A stretch of DNA of 18,765 bases from Akkermansiaceae bacterium UBA1518 (GCA_002323895.1 DCQM01000081.1:1-18765), one strand, 5' to 3'. Shown: positions 1 to 8,345, counted from the first letter of the stretch. The notes: generated by a model from the letters alone, not told the origin. Numbers and translations are program-made.

Positions 1-111
1 CCAGTAAAATAAGATACATTTTTTTCATTCGTGCTAACTGATTGGTAGGAAATTTCTTTTGGTGGAGGGGATTTTAAGGCGCCTTGAGAAGGGAGGTAAT
101 AGATGGATTGA
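1..111. other. Left edge, no gene seen
   Basis: These bases lie downstream of the minus-strand TAXI gene that ends at 112. The only structure seen is a perfect palindrome AAGGCGCCTT at 76-85. It has no loop and no following T tract on the minus strand, so it is not a convincing terminator. A G-rich stretch at 55-70 (CTTTTGGTGGAGGGG) weakly resembles the intergenic repeat described elsewhere in the window. No open reading frame here looks real. Confidence 0.5.
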
Positions 112-1488
112 TTACCTAGAAATAATACAATCTCCGATCAATGCGATTTGCTTGCAAAGCCTTTGTCGGGTTAGTTTAGCGTTAATTTTCTCAGTAAGAG
201 AATTAGACATTAAAATAAAGCATTCGAATCCTGAATCCTCGTTAAAATCATTTGCACTAAAAGACGATAAAGCTTCCTGCCGCAACTTAGTCACTTCATC
301 GAGAAGGCGCTCAAGTTTGAGAATCTCATCTTCACTAGCGCCCCCTTCATCTAGCTTAATTTGATCATTTTCGATATCTAGCAATTGATGCAAATAAAAA
401 TCTAGATGATGGCCAGATCTAATTTGTTTGCGTTTTCGGCCCCACCGGAAAATGAAGTAAAAGGCAATAATAATAGAGACCAAAAAGGATCTCATGCCTT
501 CAGTTGCCTCTACAAAATCGGGATTAAGAGGGGGCTTTAATTCTGGTTCAAAAAAATGAAGTGCCCCCTCATGCGTTGGGATTGCGCCCTCAGAAATCGC
601 GTATTCATTTCCTCTCAGTCGCAGGTCTGTGAGCCCGTGACTCGAAATGAATTCTGGATCCGTTAAAATCTCGGTCATTAATGTTGCCATAGATGGGCTG
701 ACATCCTTATTGCAAATGAGTTGGGCGTTGACTGCGACTGTCGAAGTATGCTGTGCCGGAAGAACCTTAGGGTGAACCCCATAAAATCCTGCTGGAATTG
801 AGTAACTATTAAATTCAGGGTTTTGATCCAAAAGGGATTCCACCAAAGGAAGTTCCATAATAATGGTCTCTTCCTTAGTCGCCATCTCTTGCTGAATTGG
901 AGCGTTTTTTTCAGTATTTATGAAAGCTAAATCAATGCTCCCATCTTTCATTTTTTGTTTTGTTTGCTCATAACTGAGGTAATGCGGTTTCATCCGGTTC
1001 TGGCCCCTTTCATAGAATTCGAGAATTGCATGACTAGTCACTGCGTTCCCTGAATCTTTTTCACCCATCGAAACATTAATCAGTTTTCCGTCACCAGGCC
1101 TTTCTAAAAACGGATCAAATCCAAGGCCCTGCCTAACATGCGCAATCATTACTTCCGGGAAAATATTAGCGACCGTTCGCACATCCGGATATTCAGTAAG
1201 GCTTTTAACCGCATTAGATTGGAAAAGTGCGAACTGAACTTCTCCTGAATTAACTGATCTTATATTTTCAATCGAACCGGCAGACTCAATATACGTAACT
1301 TGTACTCCGTAATCCTGCTCAATTCTCCTCCCTAGAGCCTTCGCTATTTCAAGATAACGGCCACCCTCTCTTCCGGTCGCAATGGTAATTGAATTAGGAA
1401 GTTGTTGGTATTGAATAAGTTTCTGAATTCCCAAAGGAACTAGAATGATCAGAGAAAAGATGCTGACTATCTTTGCGATACGTTTCAT
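112..1488 (-). CDS. TAXI-family solute-binding protein with C-terminal membrane anchor
   Basis: This 458-residue protein resembles TAXI-type TRAP transporter solute-binding subunits, periplasmic proteins that bind small carboxylate-like solutes. Visible features: a hydrophobic N-terminal segment (about residues 5-22); the TAXI-like start of the mature domain, ITIATGREGGRYLEIAKALG (34-53); and YIESAGSIENI (67-77). The binding domain runs to about 325. A second hydrophobic helix follows (about 333-349), then basic RKRKQ and a charged tail to 458 containing a likely coiled coil (about 365-408). Classical TAXI proteins are near 320-340 residues, so the anchor and tail are additions; TAXI proteins with a C-terminal helix are known. 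No TRAP permease gene is visible on either side. The ATG at 1488 has no SD. It appears to be transcribed alone. It could bind a ligand for signalling rather than transport, but that is inference. The family call is firm; the ligand is unknown. Confidence 0.85.
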   Translation of the reverse strand: MKRIAKIVSIFSLIILVPLGIQKLIQYQQLPNSITIATGREGGRYLEIAKALGRRIEQDYGVQVTYIESAGSIENIRSVNSGEVQFALFQSNAVKSLTEYPDVRTVANIFPEVMIAHVRQGLGFDPFLERPGDGKLINVSMGEKDSGNAVTSHAILEFYERGQNRMKPHYLSYEQTKQKMKDGSIDLAFINTEKNAPIQQEMATKEETIIMELPLVESLLDQNPEFNSYSIPAGFYGVHPKVLPAQHTSTVAVNAQLICNKDVSPSMATLMTEILTDPEFISSHGLTDLRLRGNEYAISEGAIPTHEGALHFFEPELKPPLNPDFVEATEGMRSFLVSIIIAFYFIFRWGRKRKQIRSGHHLDFYLHQLLDIENDQIKLDEGGASEDEILKLERLLDEVTKLRQEALSSFSANDFNEDSGFECFILMSNSLTEKINAKLTRQRLCKQIALIGDCIISR

Positions 1489-1870
1489 TATAAGGGGCCG
1501 AAGGCTAAAGAGTTTTTGTCATCGTTGATAGGAATTTTCTTTCGACGGAAGAGTTATGAGGCCAAGCAGATAGAGGGAGATTACTTCGATTGATTTAGTG
1601 AAGGGATTAGGTGTTAAGATAGTTAGCTAAGATATGGTCTTTCTAATAATGATTCTCAACCGCCGGAACCACCATTTCTATTTTTTGGTTAGATGAGTTG
1701 TTACTTGGATATTAGGCTTCTGACAGCACAAATGAATCGGAGGAGGTATCGAGAGATCCTTTTATATCTTCGGGTTATGATGGTGTAGTGAAGTCGTGAA
1801 AGGCATTACAATCTTAGTAGGACTTTATAACGCAGGAGAAGAGAACACGGCATAACTATTCAAGCGTGTC

Positions 1871-1948
1871 AGATACTGGTTTTGTGTCACTAGATGTGGT
1901 TTGGCCTTAAAGCTAACTTTGGACCGGAACGGAGGGGGAGAAAGGGGG
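1871..1948. repeat. G-rich degenerate intergenic repeat, copy R1
   Basis: Hand alignment without gaps of 1871-1940 to 15513-15582 gives 44 identical bases in 70, including the exact 14-mer TTTGTGTCACTAGA at 1881-1894. Bases 1917-1948 match 14153-14184 at 25 of 32 positions, including CTTTGGA and CGGAA. A small hairpin with AGGG and CCCT arms (inside 1967-1984) lies downstream, and a similar AGGG-loop-CCC(T) lies downstream of the other copies. The copy is strongly purine-rich on the plus strand, which can inflate apparent identity. Function unknown. Confidence 0.45.
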
Positions 1949-2181
1949 TGCTAGGAGTGGCAGATTTAAGGGTGTTGGCCCTTAGTCTTAGCTAAGCCAT
2001 CTTACCAAGATCTTCGACTGTTAGGAAATTGCTCTTGGCGGGTGGGGCGTAAAGCTACATTTGAATCTGAGGATGAGAAGCAATCGGAGTAGGACCCATA
2101 GTAGCGATGGACAATTCAGTCACAAAAATCTTTTACCTCATCATATAGAGCGTGCGCCAAGCGTTTTCCCAGAGTTCACCT

Positions 2182-2216
2182 CGGCTTAAGGAGGTTGTAA
2201 GGGATTAACTAAGCCG
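2182..2216 (-). terminator. Weak hairpin after operon B
   Basis: A perfect 7-bp inverted repeat (CGGCTTA at 2182-2188, TAAGCCG at 2210-2216) with a 21-base loop lies about 40 bases past the stop codon of the symporter gene, in the place expected for a transcript end. There is no T tract on the minus strand after the second arm, so intrinsic termination is doubtful. It could simply protect the transcript 3' end or be chance. Confidence 0.2.
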
Positions 2217-2256
2217 TTGCGTTTGGAGGAATCTGATTAATCCGCGCGTTCTGTAA

Positions 2257-3888
2257 TCATCCAATAAGATACTTGAAACCGCTGATCATTGCGGCGACGG
2301 CTAGCGAGGCCAGTAAGAAGCCCACGACAGAGGTCTTCGATGGGCGTGGAAATTCGAAGTCAGTGCCAGTAAAAAACATTGGGCGGGTGCCAAATTCGCA
2401 ACCATTCGGAAGCTGGCAGGGCTCTGTCAGTTTCTCTCCGGCCGCAACAGGCGTGCGGATCAAACCATGGAAGCGTTCCACGTTTTCCGCGATCGGACGT
2501 TTGGACAGGAGGCTTGCGACTACACCCACCACGATTGATAGGAAAAGGTAAGTCAGAATCTGAATTGGTTCGGAGAGCTTAGTAAAAGACATGCCCAACC
2601 AACCAAGGAAACCTGCAATAGTGCTGGCCCAAGCACCTGCCGCATTGAAGCGTTTCCAGAATAGACCTAACCAAAATGCGACGCCGAGCATTGGTGCTAT
2701 CTTTAGCCAGGTCTTTAAACCGGAGATAACATTCGGCATCTTGAATGCAACCCACAAGCCGGCGCTAACGATTATCAGCGCTGCTATCCGTCCTACCCAG
2801 AGATAGTGTTTTTCGGAACGGCCAACGCGCAGCGGGCGGTAGAGGTTCTCAGTGAATAGGCCGGAAGCTGAAATCATGAAGGAGTCGCAGGAACTCATTA
2901 CTCCAGCCAACAAAGCCGCAACAAACAAGCCAAGCCAGCCGGGAGCGAGAAAGGTCTGGGCCATTTGACCAAAGACGCGGTCGGACGTAGAGTCGTCCAC
3001 GGCGAGCCCTTCTTGCATGAAGTAAGCTAGGCCGGCGATACCAGTTACCGCCCAGGCGGCGCTGCAAACCCGTTTGATCAAGTTCCCAACTACAAAGCCA
3101 AAGCGTCCATCCATCTCAGTTCGGCCAGCAGCGCACACTCCCATAATGAAAGGCTGCGCAACGATACCGATTAGTGACAAAAGTGCAAAGGTGGCGATGA
3201 ACAGCAAATCGATCTTATCTGGCGCAACAAGAGAAAGCATTTGTGGATCGTTCACCGTCTCGCGCAATCCTGGCAACCCTCCCACAGCTTGCAACACGGA
3301 GGGTAAGAGAATAAAAGAAAAAACGACCGTCAGGATACCTTGAATGTAGTCCGTGAGAATGGCAGCTGAGAGTCCTCCTGCAGTACCATAAATGACAAAG
3401 AGCACGGCAACCACCGGCATAGCAATCGATGAAGAAACGGCCCCGTTAGTGCCAGCATCGATTAGCGCTCCTGCGCCTTTAAGCATGAGTCCGATTTTTA
3501 CTGCGAGTCCGATAATCCCAACGATGGCAAACAAGACCGATACGCTGAAGCCAAAGCGCAAACGATAAACATCAGCCGTGGTGTTTGCTCGCAGACGTCT
3601 AAAGATGGGCGCGATAAGCCAATAAAATGGGGTATTGAACATCCAGAGCCATTGAAACCAGATGCCAGAGAGGCCGTTTTTAAAAGTGCCAGCGGATACA
3701 ACGACTGCTTGATCGGAAGCGGTGCCGGTTCCGAAAGCGTGCATCATCATCATGCTTTTTCCAAACTTGCGGGGCATGAAAAAATCCTTCGTGCCACGCA
3801 CGCGACGTCCGGCCCAAATGCCTAAGGACGTAATGCCCAATAGGTAACCGGCGATGACGACAACATCTAAGAGTGCTAGTCCAAACAT
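2257..3888 (-). CDS. Sodium:solute symporter family transporter
   Basis: This 543-residue inner-membrane protein belongs to the sodium:solute symporter (SSS) family, which couples sodium entry to uptake of sugars, carboxylates or similar solutes. It has about 13 hydrophobic segments, starting with residues 6-26. Recognisable SSS landmarks are RRVRGTKDFFMPRKFGKSM (28-46) after the first helix, GGLSAAILTDYIQG (171-184, the family GG..A...TD..Q pattern), and AGVMSSCDSFMISASGLFTE (328-347), which contains the usual serine-rich sodium-site helix. A cytoplasmic loop (about 465-515) precedes a final helix (518-535). The ATG at 3888 lies inside the upstream reductase gene (13-nt overlap), a strong sign of translational coupling as the last gene of operon B. 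The substrate cannot be read from sequence; context suggests a product of the periplasmic dehydrogenases. Confidence 0.92.
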   Translation of the reverse strand: MFGLALLDVVVIAGYLLGITSLGIWAGRRVRGTKDFFMPRKFGKSMMMMHAFGTGTASDQAVVVSAGTFKNGLSGIWFQWLWMFNTPFYWLIAPIFRRLRANTTADVYRLRFGFSVSVLFAIVGIIGLAVKIGLMLKGAGALIDAGTNGAVSSSIAMPVVAVLFVIYGTAGGLSAAILTDYIQGILTVVFSFILLPSVLQAVGGLPGLRETVNDPQMLSLVAPDKIDLLFIATFALLSLIGIVAQPFIMGVCAAGRTEMDGRFGFVVGNLIKRVCSAAWAVTGIAGLAYFMQEGLAVDDSTSDRVFGQMAQTFLAPGWLGLFVAALLAGVMSSCDSFMISASGLFTENLYRPLRVGRSEKHYLWVGRIAALIIVSAGLWVAFKMPNVISGLKTWLKIAPMLGVAFWLGLFWKRFNAAGAWASTIAGFLGWLGMSFTKLSEPIQILTYLFLSIVVGVVASLLSKRPIAENVERFHGLIRTPVAAGEKLTEPCQLPNGCEFGTRPMFFTGTDFEFPRPSKTSVVGFLLASLAVAAMISGFKYLIG

Positions 3889-4709
3889 GGCTTATCTTCG
3901 CGGTAGGCTTCAATGATGGCGGCATTGTCGGCATTGCCAAAGCCACGTAATTCTGCCAGTGACAGTAGCTCTCTGTGTAATTGAGTGAGCGGCACTTTGG
4001 TCGAGGTTTCTTCTGCCGCCGCTAGAATGAGGCGCACATCTTTTAGGTGTTGTGCGAGTCTGGCCTGCGGTGGTTGGTATTCGGCTTCGATCATTCTCTG
4101 ACCCTTTGCTGCCATGGCGGTCGATGACGCGGGAGACTGCAGCAAGATGTCTAGGGATTGATTGAGGTCGAACCCTAAGGCTTCTGCAAAACATAGAGTC
4201 TCCGCCGCGACAGCGCGATTCAAGCCAATGGCCATGTTATGTATCAATTTGAATTTCGCTCCGGCTCCGAAATCACCAAGGTGAAAGGAACGTGAACTCA
4301 AGATGTCGAGGATAGGTTGGGCACACGAAATCTGTGCTTTATAACCACCAAGAAAGAGCGGGGCAGCCCCATCTCGAAGCAAGGCGCTTGAGCCGCCGAT
4401 GGTAGCTTCGATCATTTGAGCGTGTGGTCTATTTGCATCGCCCGTAGTGGTGTTGATGATCAAATGGCGTTCGTGAATGATCGACTGCACCTCATCAATT
4501 ACTGCTTGAACGTAATTGCCATCTGGCAAGCAAAGTATGACAAATTCACTTCTAGAAAAGACCTCATTCGGACTACAAACGGAAGTAACACCTTGCATTT
4601 TTGGCACCGCAGGATCAAAGCCAACAATTTTGTAGTCAGCCGCATTTAGCCGTGCCGCTACTGCAGAGCCGATTAAGCCAAGGCCGAGAATGCCAATGGT
4701 GTCGCTCAT
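3876..4709 (-). CDS. NAD(P)-dependent oxidoreductase, 3-hydroxyisobutyrate dehydrogenase-like
   Basis: This 277-residue soluble protein belongs to the beta-hydroxyacid dehydrogenase family (6-phosphogluconate dehydrogenase NAD-binding fold plus the helical 3-hydroxyisobutyrate dehydrogenase C-terminal domain). The N-terminus shows a Rossmann dinucleotide loop GLGLIG (9-14), followed by VGFDP (29-33). The catalytic lysine is likely K154 in GAKFKLIHN (150-158), where family members have K-x-x-x-N. The usual substrate motif D-A-P-x-S/x-G-G is altered to EATIGG (101-106), so substrate specificity may differ. Length is slightly short of the usual 290-300. Its ATG overlaps the stop of the upstream PVC cytochrome gene (ATGA at 4709-4706) and its end overlaps the symporter start, so it is the middle gene of operon B. 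Family members reduce or oxidise C3-C4 hydroxyacids such as tartronate semialdehyde; the real substrate is unknown. Confidence 0.88.
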   Translation of the reverse strand: MSDTIGILGLGLIGSAVAARLNAADYKIVGFDPAVPKMQGVTSVCSPNEVFSRSEFVILCLPDGNYVQAVIDEVQSIIHERHLIINTTTGDANRPHAQMIEATIGGSSALLRDGAAPLFLGGYKAQISCAQPILDILSSRSFHLGDFGAGAKFKLIHNMAIGLNRAVAAETLCFAEALGFDLNQSLDILLQSPASSTAMAAKGQRMIEAEYQPPQARLAQHLKDVRLILAAAEETSTKVPLTQLHRELLSLAELRGFGNADNAAIIEAYREDKPCLD

Positions 4710-7700
4710 GGTTTTGTTATATATCGCTCGTAGCTGGCTTTGGGATCATAGCTGGAACGGTCGGCCGTGTCATGCACTTGGATGCCAAAGCGGAGTCGGT
4801 AGGGTTCACCTGCTTCTATCACTGTAGTCTTGTTACGGTTCTCTTTCACATCGACTGGGAAAGGGTTTGCAACTAACAAACCATAATCCCGGCTGTGCGC
4901 CCACATAGGTGGATTTCCCTTACCAGACATGATTTGCAGGCCGACATTGCGTTCCTTGAGCGGACCGTAATAGTCCCACCATTTATCGATCTTGCCCCAG
5001 GTCCCTTTCTCATTCACACCACCACTGGCACTTGCAATGCTACCGTCACCTTTCTTGACGCGAATCGGTGAGGCTATGCGTAAGGCCATGCCCATCTCCT
5101 CTTTGACCCCAAAGACAAGCTCCTTGTCGGAGGTGAGACTAGTCTCCATGCAAATCAGGTAGCCATCAGAGTTCTTGGTGAGTTCGTAACTGGCGATTTC
5201 CAGACAGACCATCTTACCATCTTTCCCTAAATAGCGATTCTTCACGCTAAAACTGGCAGAGATATCCGTTACGAGAGGCTCGCTTTCAAAGCCTTCGCTG
5301 ACTACCAAGCCTCCACGATTATTGTGCCAGAAATTCTCGCCGTTGATATTAGAGAAACCTAACGAAAGACCGGGATGCATGTAGCCATGGTCCACAGGAT
5401 CCGTTCCCTTGATCGGCGGAAAATTCCGCGTTACTTGTATGCCTGTGGGTGTCTTCACGTGGGCAAAGAATGGACGTTTCGTTTCCTTATGCTTAAAGAA
5501 GTAGCTTAACACTTCCAGGCCATCGAGACGAATTGCTAGGCGGTCCTCATGGGCTTCGAGATGCCAGCCAGTTTTGGGATTACCCCAAGATTCATTTGGC
5601 GATTTGGTGGAAATGAGATATGTAGTGATATCGGCAATCTGTTGTGGAGCCAGCAGCGCGCCTAGGGGAGGCATAGCAGAAATCTCCGCAGTTTCACGGC
5701 TTGAGATATTTGATTTTAAAACAGTCTCTTGACTGCCGCCGATCTGCCCGAAGGTCAAAGCACGGCCGCTTTCTTCCAGCACGATACCACCGATCGACCT
5801 ATCATCTTTGGTCTTCACAATCTGCATAGCGAAGCCCTCGGTAATCTCGGCGCTGGGTTCTAAGATAGAACGAATGATGAAGTTGGCATCTGCACGTGTG
5901 CCAATATCGGACAGGTCAGGAGCAAAGGCATTGCCTATGCCTTCCATCTGATGACAGGTGGCGCAGGTTGCTCCCTGTGCGCTGAGGAAGAGCTCCCGGC
6001 CACGTTCGATCTTGGCCGTTGAGAGTAAGGGGATTACTTCTTCCACGGTTGGTATTTTTCCGCTTGGAGAAAGTAGTGAAGATGCGGTTGTCGCTCGATC
6101 ATTCTTAAGTGGTGCCCCCTTGATACGTGGCATTGCCTTACCGCCTAGCCATTGAGAAGCGAGGGAGGCAGTGATGGTATCTGTATCATTACTCACGACT
6201 TGGACCTCTGTATCGTCCAAAGCATCTTCTTCTAAAAGGCTTAGTAACGCAGCGCGACGTACTCCAACGCGCGCATCTTTTAATAAGCTCTTACGTGCCT
6301 CTCTGGTCATTAAGTCGCCCAAAGCTCCCCATGTCGCATAATAAGTGATGCGATCATTCTCTTTGGCGGCCAATTCTAATAATGCGGTATTCTGACTGCG
6401 GTCCTTTGCTTGACGAAAGGCCAACACTGCTTCTAGTCGAACGCGAGGTTCAGCATCATTCAGCAAATTTACGATCTCGTCTGGCAACTTGTGTTCGCCA
6501 CGCAATCGAGCGCGATGTGCTAGGATCCTGATTGACTGTAAACGTAAATTCAGAACTTCTTGGCGCAGGGCAGAAGTAAACCAGTCATCGATCGTAGACT
6601 CATCTGGGGCAATGCGACCCAGCGTCCATGCTGCCCACGTTTGTAAGGCTTTGCTCGAAGCGGGATCAGTCGCAAGTTCCTTTAGCCGCTCTGCGGCAGG
6701 TAGACCTTTTTTGATTAAAACTTCCTGCGCGTTGCTTCGCCACGCCGGAAGATGGCTACTCAGATCCTTCCAGGGATCCCGTTTGATGTTCAGTGATTGC
6801 GGTGGCGCAGCTTTGGGCCAGAGCTTGTAAATGCGGCCTTCATTCTGCTGCTCACCATCCGTGACCACAGCACCATATTCACGGCCCCAACTTGAGATGT
6901 AGATTGCCCCATCTGGTCCAACTTCGATATCTACAGGGTCGAAGCTACGCCCTTTGCTGGCACCCATAGAACGTCCTCGCTCAGCATGGGCAAAAAGTTT
7001 AAATTTCTCGGAAGCCGGCTTCATCCAAGCGCCATCCCAAGTGGGTCGGTAGATATAAACCTGACGCTTCAACCAATCGTTGACCAAGAACACGCCACGA
7101 TACTTGTCAGGATATTGTGAGAGCCCCAAGTAGACCACGCCAGTTCCAGAACCTTCAAACAATGGGCCAGCGGCAGGCGCAGATGGCCAATGCTGCTTGC
7201 CTTCCCAGGCGAAGCTCCATGGATGACCCCAACCAAAGTGGGCTCCATAGAATGGTGAAAAGAACTTGTCACCATGGTTCTGGTCGTTGTCCGTGCCTAA
7301 CCAGTCGAAGCCATCGTCGTAGGCGATATCAAACGGGTTGCGGGAGCCTCGTGAGACGATCTCCAAATTACTGCCATCCGGATCGCAACGCAGCACACCT
7401 CCACAAAGCCCCCAGTCATCGGAAGGTTGGTGATAGTTTTTCTGATAGTCGTCTTTCTTGAAAGTAATTGGTTTTGGGAACTCTGGCGAACCAGTCGGTG
7501 CTTCCATGCCCCACAACTCCAAAAAGGGTTTTGGAGCCAAGCGATCCGGTGCGTTGTTAAGTCCCTTGGAGTTCCCTTTCGACATATACAACTTACCATC
7601 TGGCCCCCAGTTGAGGCCGTGCAGACCATGCTCAAGGTTTCCTAAGTCAGTGTAGAGTCTGACATATTCGTCCGCTTCATCGTCGCCATTCAAATCACGC

Positions 7701-8056
7701 ACCACTGTGAGGTCTGGTGCGTTGGCAACCCACAAAGAATCACCCCGCCATGCCAAACTCTGAATGGCATTGAAGCCAGAAGCAAATTCCTTGCGTCCGT
7801 CGGCCACACCATCGCCGTCTTGATCCAGCAGTATCCAAACCGAATCGCCCGGCGTATCAGGCTTCGGCTTGCGATACTGTGGGCCCATACCTACGCAAAG
7901 ACGCCCTTTTTTATCAAAGGCTATACCGCAAGGATTCCTGACGAGAGGCTCTTTTGCGAATAGCATCACCTCAACATCGTTAGGCACCAAGGGGAAATCA
8001 TCGGCTTTGGTGGCATGACTTAGCACGAAGGTTAAAAAGTAGAAAAAGGGTCTCAT
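4706..8056 (-). CDS. PVC-type haem-binding dehydrogenase with C-terminal DUF6807 (PmoA-like) domain
   Basis: Very large exported protein; the frame is open to a GTG at 8128 (1140 codons). I chose the ATG at 8056 because it starts a clean signal peptide (MRPFFYFLTFVLSHATKA). Residue numbers below count from 8128. Domains: a Pirellula/Verrucomicrobium predicted membrane-bound dehydrogenase beta-propeller (about 45-440, with D-x-D-x-D-G-x-x-D loops such as DQDGDGVADG); a HEAT-like helical region (about 450-690); a cytochrome c module with CATCH at 722-726 and a probable axial Met in SAMPPLG; and, from W855 to the end, a DUF6807 domain, the family once called PmoA-like. It probably oxidises a carbohydrate in the periplasm and passes electrons to haem c; the reaction is not known. 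It is the first gene of operon B, overlapping the reductase gene by ATGA. Neither the 8128, 8071 nor 8056 start has a good SD. Confidence 0.91.
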   Translation of the reverse strand: MRPFFYFLTFVLSHATKADDFPLVPNDVEVMLFAKEPLVRNPCGIAFDKKGRLCVGMGPQYRKPKPDTPGDSVWILLDQDGDGVADGRKEFASGFNAIQSLAWRGDSLWVANAPDLTVVRDLNGDDEADEYVRLYTDLGNLEHGLHGLNWGPDGKLYMSKGNSKGLNNAPDRLAPKPFLELWGMEAPTGSPEFPKPITFKKDDYQKNYHQPSDDWGLCGGVLRCDPDGSNLEIVSRGSRNPFDIAYDDGFDWLGTDNDQNHGDKFFSPFYGAHFGWGHPWSFAWEGKQHWPSAPAAGPLFEGSGTGVVYLGLSQYPDKYRGVFLVNDWLKRQVYIYRPTWDGAWMKPASEKFKLFAHAERGRSMGASKGRSFDPVDIEVGPDGAIYISSWGREYGAVVTDGEQQNEGRIYKLWPKAAPPQSLNIKRDPWKDLSSHLPAWRSNAQEVLIKKGLPAAERLKELATDPASSKALQTWAAWTLGRIAPDESTIDDWFTSALRQEVLNLRLQSIRILAHRARLRGEHKLPDEIVNLLNDAEPRVRLEAVLAFRQAKDRSQNTALLELAAKENDRITYYATWGALGDLMTREARKSLLKDARVGVRRAALLSLLEEDALDDTEVQVVSNDTDTITASLASQWLGGKAMPRIKGAPLKNDRATTASSLLSPSGKIPTVEEVIPLLSTAKIERGRELFLSAQGATCATCHQMEGIGNAFAPDLSDIGTRADANFIIRSILEPSAEITEGFAMQIVKTKDDRSIGGIVLEESGRALTFGQIGGSQETVLKSNISSRETAEISAMPPLGALLAPQQIADITTYLISTKSPNESWGNPKTGWHLEAHEDRLAIRLDGLEVLSYFFKHKETKRPFFAHVKTPTGIQVTRNFPPIKGTDPVDHGYMHPGLSLGFSNINGENFWHNNRGGLVVSEGFESEPLVTDISASFSVKNRYLGKDGKMVCLEIASYELTKNSDGYLICMETSLTSDKELVFGVKEEMGMALRIASPIRVKKGDGSIASASGGVNEKGTWGKIDKWWDYYGPLKERNVGLQIMSGKGNPPMWAHSRDYGLLVANPFPVDVKENRNKTTVIEAGEPYRLRFGIQVHDTADRSSYDPKASYERYITKP

Positions 8057-8144
8057 TGTAAGGTAAATCATCGTTGGCTGTGAGGCCATTGCCTTTGAAG
8101 GTAAAGAATTGAAGTCGCGTTCCACCACGGGGGGACTTTAACAT
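7998..8144 (-). CDS. Possible 48-codon leader ORF overlapping the start of the PVC-DUF6807 gene
   Basis: An ATG at 8144 is preceded by a perfect AGGAGG (8159-8154) with a 9-base spacer, one of the strongest SD sites in the window. The frame encodes 48 residues beginning MLKSPRGGTRLQFFTFKG and ends at TGA (7998-8000). It is in a different frame from the large downstream protein and overlaps its signal peptide codons. No domain is recognisable. It could be a leader peptide that couples or controls translation of the next gene, or a chance ORF beside a real but shifted SD. A sequencing indel that breaks the true N-terminus is less likely, because the ATG at 8056 already gives an intact signal peptide. 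Confidence 0.25.
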   Translation of the reverse strand: MLKSPRGGTRLQFFTFKGNGLTANDDLPYNETLFLLFNLRAKSCHQSR

Positions 8145-8345
8145 AAGCACCTACCTCCTAAAGTCGAAAAAAACAAACGCCCCAGTGGAGTGTTTCAGAT
8201 GTTGGAAATGGATCTTGTAAGATACCAATAAGACACTGCACCTTAACCTGTAATGGGTGCCAGAGGTCGTTTTATTGTGACTGGAAGGGTTTTGGTCGTT
8301 CAAATACTTCGAGTGACCCTTTCTTCAGCGGTTTGTGAGCTATGA

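Larger units (their letters stand above)
1489..2256. other. 768-bp gene-free region with a repeat copy and dyads
   Basis: No credible gene lies here in any frame. The region separates the end of operon B (stop at 2257) from the TAXI gene start (1488), so it should hold that gene's promoter and leader. I could not pick a reliable -35/-10 pair. It contains one copy of the G-rich degenerate repeat (about 1871-1948), two TTAGCTAAG palindromic words (1623-1631, 1988-1996), a 6-bp hairpin TAAGGG-N6-CCCTTA (1967-1984), and an inverted repeat CGGCTTA / TAAGCCG (2182-2188 / 2210-2216) just beyond the symporter stop. A further weak match to the repeat core (CTTTCGACGGAA) lies at 1538-1549. Confidence 0.6.

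Noticed and set aside
1487..1492. TATAAT overlapping the TAXI start codon as a -10 box
   Set aside because: A transcript from it would begin inside the gene, and no -35 box is present at 16-18 bases.
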